This document shows, piece by piece, positions 15,751 through 24,175 of a stretch of DNA of 31,473 nt (position 1 is its first letter; every line of letters starts with the position of its first letter). A program made the translations under genes and the position numbers. The notes under the pieces were generated by a model. That model did not search any database and was not told the DNA's origin. It saw only the letters and a list, made by a program, of their open reading frames with translations. Source of the DNA: Rikenellaceae bacterium (GTDB lineage: Bacteria; Bacteroidota; Bacteroidia; Bacteroidales; UBA932). The stretch covers positions 1 through 31,473 of the forward strand of contig DPKJ01000001.1 in NCBI GenBank assembly GCA_003542575.1. Direction: 5' to 3'.

Positions 15751-17691
15751 ATGGGGGATTATATTACTATAACAAGACGGCTCAAAAAGGTAATTTCAAG
15801 ATTCTTTAAGATTAACACAATAATACTTGGTCTGATCTGTGGCCTTGTTGTACTAAGTACTTCCGGTTGTAAGATAGAGCCAGCAGCTGAGATTAACTTA
15901 TCCTCTTCAAATATTGTAATTCCCAACACTAGCGGTAGTGACAGGATCTCTTTTACATGCAATGGTAAATGGACAGTTACAGCAACTAAAGCGTGGCTTA
16001 CAATAGAACCTTCGTTTGGTAAAGGAGATGGTGAAATAGTTATTAAATACGATGATAACAGTTTGGTAGAAGAGAGATCGGGGGAGATAATTCTTTCAAG
16101 TGGTGCTTTAAGTAAAACCGTTACAATAATACAAAGTAAATCAAGTCTGGACTTTGACAAATATTCACTTTCGTTTCCCAGGGATAGCTCAACATTAAGG
16201 TTTTATATTTTATCAAATACTACCTGGCAGGTTACTGTCCCACCTGAGATAAACTGGATTTCGGTATCTCCTGCAAGCGGAAATCTAAACATGCATATTG
16301 ATGTTACTGTTGACCCAAACCCCGGATTTTTAAGGGAAGCAGATATCGTTGTCAAATATGCTCAAATTGAGAAAAAACTTAAAATCATTCAACAAAGAGG
16401 GATAAATGGCCCTCCGGAACAAACAGTTTTAAAGAGCCCTACCAACAATTCAAGTGACGAAAACAGATTACCGGTTTTTCGTTGGTCTGAGGCGATTGAT
16501 TACGATAATGATGAAGTAACATACAATTTAGAATATTCCTCGATTAACGGAGATTGGATTTCTTCTGAGACAATACAAGATACTTTGTACCTGCTATCGT
16601 CTTATTTAGATCAAAATACAAGTTATAGGTGGAGAGTAAAAGCAACAGACAACACAGGAAACTGGAGCTATTCGGAGACATATTATTTTTCAACAGGGAC
16701 CAAAAAGAGATATTTTGATGGAGAGTACAGAGTAGCCCAGACCAATTCTGAAGGGTATTACCCATCAGAAATTCTATTTATTGGAGATGGCTATATTCCT
16801 GAGGACTATGATGAAGGAGGTAAGTTTGATATGGATGTTAATGAGGGGATAGAAGCTTTTTTTGGTGTAGAGCCTTATAAAACGTGCCGAAATTATTTTA
16901 AAATTTATAAACAGGCAGGATATTCAAGAGAACAGGGAGCTACACAAACAGATAAAAATATTATTAAGAACACCAAATTTGGAGTTGCTTTTCAAGGAGG
17001 TACTTCAATGAGTTCAGATTATAATACAGTATTTAACCATGCAAAGCTTATTCCCGGAGTTGATAATGTGAAATTACAAGATCTTCTTATTGTCATAGTT
17101 GTTAATGAAAACAGGTATGCAGGAACTTGTTGGACATGGACAGATGGAAAATCAATTGCTATAGTACCGGTTAGCAGACATTCAAACACTAGTAGCACCT
17201 ATGGAGCTATTTTAGTTCATGAAGCAGGAGGTCATGGTTTTGGAAGGCTTGCTGACGAATATGTGAGTGCATCCAATGTAGGACACGCTATCTCCTCTGA
17301 ACGTCTTAAGCAACTTCAGGAATCCTTTGCAAGAAACTATTCTGCCAATGTCGATTTAACAGGTGATCCAACTATGGTAAAATGGAGCAAATTTATTCTT
17401 CGGAGTGATTACAGCAGAGTTAAAACGTATGAAGGTGCATATTACTTTTCATATGGAGTTTGGAGGTCTGAAATTACTAGTTGTATGATATCTAATATTT
17501 TATATTTTAATGCACCTTCGAGAGAGGCAATTTTCAGGAGAATTATGGCAAAGGCTGGGGAAGAATATACTCTGGAGAAGTTTGTTGATCAAGATAAAGT
17601 GAGAGAGCCTCCGTTTGGTGCTGTGATTATGCAGAAAAGCTTTAACCCACTTACATTTGTACCTCTTGCACCACCGGTAATGATGAAGTGA
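15751..17691 (+). CDS. BACON-BACON-FN3-peptidase M64 lipoprotein, paralogue 2
   Basis: This is the second tandem copy, 646 residues from the ATG at 15751. A GTG at 15697 overlapping the previous stop would add 18 residues. The same GTG in the duplicated copy at 17688 leads to a stop after 17 codons, so I reject it. A long basic N-terminus leads to a hydrophobic stretch ending LSTSGC (Cys 40, a loose lipobox), then KIEPA. Two BACON-like domains, an FN3-like domain (RLPVFRW, YRWRVKATD) and the M64 domain follow. The zinc motif is HEAGGHGFGRLADEY (H490, E491, H495); the Met-turn-like segment is TSCMISN. It ends with the same NPLTFVPLAPPVMMK tail as paralogue 1. Part of one probable operon, 50 bp after paralogue 1. 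Confidence 0.88.
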   Translation: MGDYITITRRLKKVISRFFKINTIILGLICGLVVLSTSGCKIEPAAEINLSSSNIVIPNTSGSDRISFTCNGKWTVTATKAWLTIEPSFGKGDGEIVIKYDDNSLVEERSGEIILSSGALSKTVTIIQSKSSLDFDKYSLSFPRDSSTLRFYILSNTTWQVTVPPEINWISVSPASGNLNMHIDVTVDPNPGFLREADIVVKYAQIEKKLKIIQQRGINGPPEQTVLKSPTNNSSDENRLPVFRWSEAIDYDNDEVTYNLEYSSINGDWISSETIQDTLYLLSSYLDQNTSYRWRVKATDNTGNWSYSETYYFSTGTKKRYFDGEYRVAQTNSEGYYPSEILFIGDGYIPEDYDEGGKFDMDVNEGIEAFFGVEPYKTCRNYFKIYKQAGYSREQGATQTDKNIIKNTKFGVAFQGGTSMSSDYNTVFNHAKLIPGVDNVKLQDLLIVIVVNENRYAGTCWTWTDGKSIAIVPVSRHSNTSSTYGAILVHEAGGHGFGRLADEYVSASNVGHAISSERLKQLQESFARNYSANVDLTGDPTMVKWSKFILRSDYSRVKTYEGAYYFSYGVWRSEITSCMISNILYFNAPSREAIFRRIMAKAGEEYTLEKFVDQDKVREPPFGAVIMQKSFNPLTFVPLAPPVMMK

Positions 17692-17721
17692 GCATAAAAA
17701 AACGTATCTTTGATATGCTTA
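17644..17721 (+). repeat. 78-bp direct repeat, copy 2
   Basis: Partner of 15653-15730, at the end of paralogue 2 and into the gap before paralogue 3. The end of paralogue 3 (about 19589-19636) does not share this level of identity or the downstream non-coding part. Confidence 0.95.
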
Positions 17722-17734
17722 AAACTAACCATTT

Positions 17735-19636
17735 ATGTTAAAATCAATACTTTTCAATAAAAACTATTTTTATAAAATATTTTTAATAATTTCAATTTTA
17801 ATAACTTTTGGATGTAAGAAGGAACCGGAGCCTGAATTAACTCTTTCACAATCAAATTTAGCAGTTCTGAATACTGCAGGAAGTAACAATGTCTCTTTTA
17901 CATGCAATGGTAAATGGACAGCAGTCTCTTCCGAAACATGGCTCACTGTAGCTCCATCTTTTGGAACCGGAAACGGAGAGTTAACATTAAATTTTTCAGG
18001 GAATATATCATCAAGTGAAAGGAGTGGTAATATAATTTTAACATCGGGCATACTAACTAAAACCCTAAAAATTACTCAAAGCCGAACCCTACTTGACACA
18101 GATAAATCAACACTCTCTTTTCCAAAAGAGAGCTCTTCTCTTAAATTAAATATTGTTTCAAACACAAGTTGGCAGATAGTTGTTCCACAGGGCACTGACT
18201 GGATTACAGTTAGCCCGTTAACCGGTTCCCAGAATATGGAGGTTAATATATCGGTTAATGCAAATACCGGAGCACTCAGAGGTGTGGATATAGCCATTAA
18301 ATACGGAGAGACAGAGAAAAATGTATCAATAAGCCAGCAAAGAGGCATAAATAATGCACCGGAAGCACCAAAGCTGAAATCTCCGGTAAACAATACTCAG
18401 GATCTTACAAGATTGCCGGCATTCAGATGGTCAACATCAAAGGATGCAGATGGTGATGTTGTTACTTATACTTTCGAAATTTCAAAAGGCAGTGGTAATT
18501 GGACAACGCTCTCACCTTCACAGGATACTCTGCAGTACCTCTCTGCGTATCTTGATGCAAATAGTGCATATAACTGGAGAGTAAAGGCAACAGACAGCAT
18601 GGGTGAATTCACCTATTCGCAAACATCTACATTTAATACAGGAAATAAGATCAGTTATTTTGATGGTGAATATAAGGTTGCACTTAATAATACCGCAGGA
18701 GCTTTGCCTTCAGAAATTCTTTTTATTGGAGACGGTTATACTGCCGAAGATTATGTAGAGGGAGGAAAGTTTGATCAGGAGGTTGAAGAGGGTATTGTTT
18801 ACCTGTTTAATACAGAGCCATATAAGTCTTATAAGCAATATTTTAAGGTCTATAAACAAGCCGGTTATTCAAGAGACCAGGGTGTCACACAGACAGATAA
18901 AAACATTACCAAAAATACAAAATTCGGTGTAACGTTTGGGGGTGGGTCATCAATGAACTCCAACAGCGATGCCGTTTTTGCAAGTGCAAAGCTGATCCCC
19001 GGAGTTGATGATATTAAATTACGAGAGTTACTCGTTATTCTAATTGTTAATGAAAACAGATATGCAGGTACTTGCTGGACATGGTCAGACGGAAAGACCA
19101 TAGCCATAACTCCTGTAAGCAGAAATTCTAATCCAAGTTACCACTACAAAGGGGTGTTGCTGCACGAAGCCGGTGGGCACGGATTCGGGCGATTGGCCGA
19201 TGAATATGTAAGTTCTGCTAATGCAGGCAAGACAATAACAGCAGAAGATACACAAAGCCTTAAATCACGTTTTGCCAAAAACCATGCAGGAAACGTTGAC
19301 CTTACCTCAGATACCACTCTAATCAGATGGAAGCATTTTCTCAGAAGAGCAGGATATGACAGGGTAGGAGTTTATGAGGGTGCATATTACTATACATATG
19401 GAGTATGGAGGCCTGAGTTGACAAGTTGTATGATTAACAACATTGCATACTATAATGCAGCTTCAAGAGAGGCAATTGTGAAAAGAGTACTGGCCAAGGC
19501 GGGTGAGCCATATTCACTTGATGGTTTTCTGGCCAAAGATGCTATTAAAGAGCCGTCACAGGCTGCAGCACTTCAAACCAAGAGTTTCAACCCATTAACC
19601 TTTGTACCATTGGCACCACCGGTGTACGTGAAGTAA
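17735..19636 (+). CDS. BACON-BACON-FN3-peptidase M64 lipoprotein, paralogue 3
   Basis: This is the third tandem copy, 633 residues. The signal peptide ends LITFGC (Cys 27, loose lipobox), followed by KKEPEPE. Two BACON-like domains show NGKWTAVSSETWLTVAPS and NTSWQIVVP...WITVSP. The FN3-like domain has RLPAFRWSTSKDADGD and YNWRVKATDS. The M64 domain carries HEAGGHGFGRLADEY (H477, E478, H482) and TSCMINN. The C-terminus NPLTFVPLAPPVYVK repeats the tail of the other two with a changed end. Starts 43 bp after paralogue 2. All three copies keep the putative active-site residues and intact frames, so all appear functional. Differences between copies are spread through the BACON and FN3 domains, suggesting different binding targets (inference). 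Confidence 0.9.
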   Translation: MLKSILFNKNYFYKIFLIISILITFGCKKEPEPELTLSQSNLAVLNTAGSNNVSFTCNGKWTAVSSETWLTVAPSFGTGNGELTLNFSGNISSSERSGNIILTSGILTKTLKITQSRTLLDTDKSTLSFPKESSSLKLNIVSNTSWQIVVPQGTDWITVSPLTGSQNMEVNISVNANTGALRGVDIAIKYGETEKNVSISQQRGINNAPEAPKLKSPVNNTQDLTRLPAFRWSTSKDADGDVVTYTFEISKGSGNWTTLSPSQDTLQYLSAYLDANSAYNWRVKATDSMGEFTYSQTSTFNTGNKISYFDGEYKVALNNTAGALPSEILFIGDGYTAEDYVEGGKFDQEVEEGIVYLFNTEPYKSYKQYFKVYKQAGYSRDQGVTQTDKNITKNTKFGVTFGGGSSMNSNSDAVFASAKLIPGVDDIKLRELLVILIVNENRYAGTCWTWSDGKTIAITPVSRNSNPSYHYKGVLLHEAGGHGFGRLADEYVSSANAGKTITAEDTQSLKSRFAKNHAGNVDLTSDTTLIRWKHFLRRAGYDRVGVYEGAYYYTYGVWRPELTSCMINNIAYYNAASREAIVKRVLAKAGEPYSLDGFLAKDAIKEPSQAAALQTKSFNPLTFVPLAPPVYVK

Positions 19637-19765
19637 TTCTCCGCGCCAGTTTGTGGTAAACATCACATTATTAGCATAATAAAAATGAGCCAATTTTCGT
19701 GCAGAAAGTTGGCTCATTTTCAAACGCATGATTATTAAATATATACCACAAAGTGGCGCGGAGAA
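19637..19765. repeat. 129-bp nested palindrome, MITE- or REP-like
   Basis: Outer 22-bp arms (19637-19658 and 19744-19765) are inverted copies with a single mismatch, and contain the GC-rich core CCGCGCC/GGCGCGG. Inside is a strong hairpin, 19682-19698 pairing with 19704-19720 (17 bp with one G-T wobble, loop GTGCA). It begins right at the stop of paralogue 3 (TAA at 19634-19636). Convergent transcription from rpoC ends on the other side. I see no clear target-site duplication. It may be a miniature inverted-repeat element, or an elaborate transcription barrier for the M64 operon. There is no T-run after the inner stem beyond its own TTTT. Confidence 0.6.
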
Positions 19766-19800
19766 AAAGGTTTCTGTTGGGCACTTTCTTAGTTGTTTTT

Positions 19801-19834
19801 AAAAAAAGCCTGCTTCTAGAAGCAGGCTTTTTTT
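19801..19834. terminator. Perfect bidirectional intrinsic terminator after rpoC
   Basis: This is a perfect 34-bp palindrome: AAAAAAAGCCTGCTT, loop CTAG, then the complement ending in seven T residues. It lies 36 bp past the rpoC stop and works as an intrinsic terminator in either direction. It separates the convergent M64 and rpoBC transcription units. Confidence 0.95.
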
Positions 19835-19870
19835 AAAAATTATATCAAGGTTAACAAAACCTAATTGAGA

Positions 19871-22800
19871 TTACTCCTCTTTTTTGCTCTTGAAAGCTCT
19901 TTGATAATCATCTTTTGATGTTACAATTATCTTTTCGAACTCTCTTGTTCCGGTTCCGGCAGGGATAAGGTGTCCGCAAATTACATTCTCTTTCAGACCC
20001 TCGAGAGTGTCAGTTTTGCCGAATGTAGCTGCTTCGCTAAGTACCTTGGTTGTCTCCTGGAACGATGCGGCCGACATAAAGCTGTTGGTGCGCAATGCTG
20101 CCCTGGTTATACCCTGAAGTATCTGGTTTGAAGTGGCAGGAACGGCATCTCGTGCCTCAACTGTCTTAAGGTCTCTTCTCTTAAGAGTAGAGTTCTCTTC
20201 GCGCAGTCTTCTTACCGTAATTATCATACCAGCCTTAAGTTCTTGCGAATCACCTGCATCAAGAATAACCTTTTTATCATAAATGTTGTCATTCTCAAGC
20301 ATGAACTCCCATCTGTCAACAAGTTGTTCCGGAAGGAATCTTGTGTCGCCCGGATCTACGATCTCAAGCTTACGCATCATCTGTCTTACAATAATCTCAA
20401 AGTGTTTATCATTGATCTTCACACCCTGCATTCTGTAAACCTCCTGAACCTCGTTTACGATGTACTCCTGAACCTTTGTAGGACCTTGAATAGCGAGTAT
20501 GTCTGTAGGTGAAATAGCTCCCTCCGACAGCGCCATACCTGCTCTTATGTAGTCATTCTCCTGAACAAGGATCTGCTTAGAGAGTGGAACAAGGTAGCGT
20601 TTCTCTTCTCCGGTCTTAGATTTGATGATAATCTCGCGATTTCCCCTTTTGATTTTACCCATTAAAACCTCACCGTTAATTTCGGAAACAACAGCAGGGT
20701 TTGAAGGATTTCTCGCTTCGAAGAGTTCGGTTACCCTTGGCAGACCTCCTGTGATGTCACCGGATTTTCCGATTGCTCTTGGGATTTTCACCAGGATATC
20801 ACCCGATTTAACCTTTTTACCGTTTTCAACCATGATGTGGGCTCCAACAGGCAAGTTGTATTGCCTTAGTTCTAGCTTGTTTTCATCAAGAATACGGATT
20901 GTAGGGTTCTTTGATTTATCACGTGATTCAATAACAACCTTCTCTTTGTGAAGTGAATACTCATCGGCTGCCTCTTCGCGGAATGTAACACCTTCGATTA
21001 GATTGTCAAATACAATCTTACCACCGGTTTCCGCAATTGTGATAGCGTTGTAAGCATCCCATTCGCAAATCTTGTCACCTTTTTTAACAGTATCGTTATT
21101 CTTGAAATAAAGAGTTGCACCATAAGGAACATTGTGAGTTGAAAGTACAATACCAGTATTGATATCTACTATTTTCATCTCAGCTGTACGGCCAATTACA
21201 ATTTCTGATTTCTCTCCATTCTCAAACTCTTTTAGGAGCGTTCTGAGCTCTTCAAACTCTATCTTACCATCATATCTTGCGACGATTTCATTTTCAGAAG
21301 CAATATTTGATGCAGTACCTCCGACGTGGAAAGTACGCAGAGTAAGCTGAGTACCAGGCTCACCAATTGACTGAGCAGCAATTACACCCACAACCTCTCC
21401 AATTTCAACCATTCTGCCATTCGCAAGGTTTCTTCCGTAGCATTTGCTGCAGACACCCTTCTTGGATTCACAGGTTAGTACCGAACGAATCTCAACGTGC
21501 TCAATTGGCAATGATTCAATCAGAGCAGCAATCTCCTCGGTAATCTCCTCACCTGTATCAATTATTTTCTCTCCTGTAAGTGGATTGTAAATATCATGAA
21601 CAGTGGTTCTACCAAGAATTCTGTCGTAAAGTGATTCAACTATCTCGTCTTTATTCTTGATTGCTGTCGCAACAAGACCTCTTAATGTTCCGCAATCGTC
21701 TTCGTTTATGATAACGTCATGCGACACATCCACAAGCCTTCTTGTAAGGTAACCGGCATCTGCTGTTTTAAGAGCGGTATCGGCAAGACCCTTTCTGGCA
21801 CCGTGTGTAGAGATAAAGTACTCAAGAACTGATAGACCCTCTTTAAAGTTTGAAAGAATCGGGTTCTCGATAATCTCTGCTGAGCTGGCTCCTGATTTCT
21901 GAGGTTTAGCCATCAGACCCCTCATTCCTGAGAGCTGACGAATCTGTTCCTTTGAACCCCTTGCACCAGAGTGAAGCATCATGTAAACAGGATTGAAACC
22001 ATCTCTGTCTGTTGCTATCCTCTTCTCAACAATATTTGTAAGCTTAGAGTTGGTTGATGTCCAAATGTCAATAATTTGGTTATACCTCTCGTTGTTGGTA
22101 ATAAGACCATTATTGTATGAGAACATAATATTCTCAACCTGCTTGTAACCGTCTTCGATAAGGCTCACCTTCTCTTCAGGAATAATTACATCTTCAAGGT
22201 TGAACGAGAGTCCTCCCTTGTATGCCATCTGGAATCCAATCTCTTTGATATCATCAAGGAATTTGGCAGTTTTGGCAACTCCTGCAACCTTGAGTACATT
22301 ACCGATAATGTCCCTTAATGACTTTTTGGTAAGGATCTCATTGATGTAACCAACTTCAGGAGGAACAACCTGATTGAACAGGATCCTGCCTACTGTAGTC
22401 TTTACAAGAGAGAAGCCCTTTGAATGATCAGTAAAGTCATTTGGCAATCTAACCTCAATTTCTGCATGAAGAGCAGCTCTTCCCTCATTGTATCCAATAA
22501 TTACCTCTTCAGGACCATAGAATTTAATTCCATGACCTTTAGCCTGGTGACGAGCTTTAGTAATATAATAAAGTCCAAGTACCATGTCCTGAGAAGGAAC
22601 GGTAATAGGAGCTCCGTTGGCAGGGTTAAGAATGTTGTGTGAACCCAGCATTAAAAGCTGTGCTTCAAGAATTGCAGCGTTTCCTAACGGAAGGTGAACA
22701 GCCATCTGGTCACCGTCAAAGTCAGCGTTGAATGCTGTACATGAGAGCGGGTGCAGCTGGATTGCTTTACCTTCAATAAGTTTTGGCTGGAATGCCTGAA

Positions 22801-24136
22801 TACCAAGACGGTGAAGGGTAGGAGCACGGTTTAGCATAACCGGGTGACCCTTCATTACATTCTCGAGAATATCCCAGATTACAGGATCTTTCCTGTCAAC
22901 TATTTTTTTGGCAGACTTAACAGTCTTCACTATTCCTCTTTCAATAAGCTTGCGGATAACAAACGGCTTGAAGAGTTCTGCTGCCATATCTTTTGGAATA
23001 CCACATTCGTGCATCTTAAGCTCAGGACCAACGACAATCACCGAACGTGCAGAGTAGTCAACCCTCTTACCCAGAAGGTTTTGACGGAAACGACCCTGTT
23101 TCCCTTTAAGACTGTCTGATAGTGACTTAAGTGTGCGGTTTGCCTCAGTTTTAACGGCGTTTGACTTTCTTGAATTATCAAAAAGAGAGTCAACTGCCTC
23201 TTGTAACATACGCTTTTCATTTCTTAGAATCACCTCAGGAGCCTTAATTTCAATAAGTCTCTTTAGACGGTTGTTTCTAATAATTACCCTGCGATACAAG
23301 TCGTTAAGGTCTGATGTTGCAAACCTTCCACCATCAAGAGGAACCAAAGGGCGCAACTCCGGTGGAATAACCGGAACTACCTTAAGGATCATCCATTCAG
23401 GTTTGTTAATCGCTTTTGATTCACGGAATGCTTCAACAACACTTAGTCTTTTTAGAGCCTCGGCCTTTCTCTGCTGAGAAGTTTCGGTCTCTGTTTTGTG
23501 TCTGAGGTCATACGAAAGCTGGTCAAGATCAATCCTGCTCAGCATTTTATAGATCGCTTCGGCACCCATTCCGGCAATAAACTTATTAGGATCATTGTCG
23601 TCAAGCATTTGGTTTTCTCTTGGGAGAGAATCAAGAATATTTAAATATTCATCCTCTGTCAGGAAGTCGTGCTCTTTTATTCCGTCTACGGCTTTTGCGC
23701 CTGCCTGAATAACAATATATCTTTCATAATATACAATTGCTTCAAGTTTTTTAGAAGGAATACCTAACAGATAACCTATCTTGTTTGGGGAGCTGCGGAA
23801 ATACCAGATATGAGCCACAGGTACCGTGAGTGAGATGTGTCCCATTCTCTCTCTTCTTACCTTTTTCTCTGTCACCTCTACACCGCAACGGTCGCATATA
23901 ATGCCTCTGTAGCGGATTCTTTTATACTTACCGCAATGACATTCATAATCCTTGTAAGGACCAAAGATCCTTTCGCAGAAGAGTCCGTCTCTTTCCGGCT
24001 TGTATGTTCTGTAGTTGACAGTTTCTGGCTTTAGTACTTCGCCTGAAGATCTTTCAAGAATCTCTTCGGGTGAGGCCAGACTTATGGTAATCTGATTGAA
24101 ATTACTTTTTACCTTTATCTCTTTCTTTAAAGACAT
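19871..24136 (-). CDS. rpoC: DNA-directed RNA polymerase subunit beta'
   Basis: This is the beta' subunit of the core RNA polymerase, holding the catalytic magnesium. I start it at the ATG at 24136 (MSLKKEIKVKSNF, aligned with the remembered Bacteroides N-terminus). A TTG at 24151 would add five residues. The resulting 1421 residues are normal for Bacteroidota. The N-terminal zinc ribbon cysteines are C66, C68, C81 and C84. The catalytic NADFDGDQ loop carries D472, D474 and D476. The second zinc site includes the CESKKGVCSKC cluster, and the trigger-loop region (QSIGEPGTQLTLRTFHVGG) is intact. It follows rpoB after 39 bp and is the last gene of the cluster. Confidence 0.98.
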   Translation of the reverse strand: MSLKKEIKVKSNFNQITISLASPEEILERSSGEVLKPETVNYRTYKPERDGLFCERIFGPYKDYECHCGKYKRIRYRGIICDRCGVEVTEKKVRRERMGHISLTVPVAHIWYFRSSPNKIGYLLGIPSKKLEAIVYYERYIVIQAGAKAVDGIKEHDFLTEDEYLNILDSLPRENQMLDDNDPNKFIAGMGAEAIYKMLSRIDLDQLSYDLRHKTETETSQQRKAEALKRLSVVEAFRESKAINKPEWMILKVVPVIPPELRPLVPLDGGRFATSDLNDLYRRVIIRNNRLKRLIEIKAPEVILRNEKRMLQEAVDSLFDNSRKSNAVKTEANRTLKSLSDSLKGKQGRFRQNLLGKRVDYSARSVIVVGPELKMHECGIPKDMAAELFKPFVIRKLIERGIVKTVKSAKKIVDRKDPVIWDILENVMKGHPVMLNRAPTLHRLGIQAFQPKLIEGKAIQLHPLSCTAFNADFDGDQMAVHLPLGNAAILEAQLLMLGSHNILNPANGAPITVPSQDMVLGLYYITKARHQAKGHGIKFYGPEEVIIGYNEGRAALHAEIEVRLPNDFTDHSKGFSLVKTTVGRILFNQVVPPEVGYINEILTKKSLRDIIGNVLKVAGVAKTAKFLDDIKEIGFQMAYKGGLSFNLEDVIIPEEKVSLIEDGYKQVENIMFSYNNGLITNNERYNQIIDIWTSTNSKLTNIVEKRIATDRDGFNPVYMMLHSGARGSKEQIRQLSGMRGLMAKPQKSGASSAEIIENPILSNFKEGLSVLEYFISTHGARKGLADTALKTADAGYLTRRLVDVSHDVIINEDDCGTLRGLVATAIKNKDEIVESLYDRILGRTTVHDIYNPLTGEKIIDTGEEITEEIAALIESLPIEHVEIRSVLTCESKKGVCSKCYGRNLANGRMVEIGEVVGVIAAQSIGEPGTQLTLRTFHVGGTASNIASENEIVARYDGKIEFEELRTLLKEFENGEKSEIVIGRTAEMKIVDINTGIVLSTHNVPYGATLYFKNNDTVKKGDKICEWDAYNAITIAETGGKIVFDNLIEGVTFREEAADEYSLHKEKVVIESRDKSKNPTIRILDENKLELRQYNLPVGAHIMVENGKKVKSGDILVKIPRAIGKSGDITGGLPRVTELFEARNPSNPAVVSEINGEVLMGKIKRGNREIIIKSKTGEEKRYLVPLSKQILVQENDYIRAGMALSEGAISPTDILAIQGPTKVQEYIVNEVQEVYRMQGVKINDKHFEIIVRQMMRKLEIVDPGDTRFLPEQLVDRWEFMLENDNIYDKKVILDAGDSQELKAGMIITVRRLREENSTLKRRDLKTVEARDAVPATSNQILQGITRAALRTNSFMSAASFQETTKVLSEAATFGKTDTLEGLKENVICGHLIPAGTGTREFEKIIVTSKDDYQRAFKSKKEE

Positions 24137-24175
24137 ATTATTCTGTTTCAAAGATTTGCAAATACTATTATCAAA

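Noticed and set aside
13817..19636. Type IX secretion of the M64 proteins through a C-terminal sorting domain
   Set aside because: The N-termini are lipoprotein signals, and the short PLTFVPLAPPV tail lacks the length and pattern of a sorting domain.
24137..24151. TTG start for rpoC adding five residues
   Set aside because: The ATG at 24136 aligns with the expected Bacteroidota beta' N-terminus; TTG starts are uncommon.
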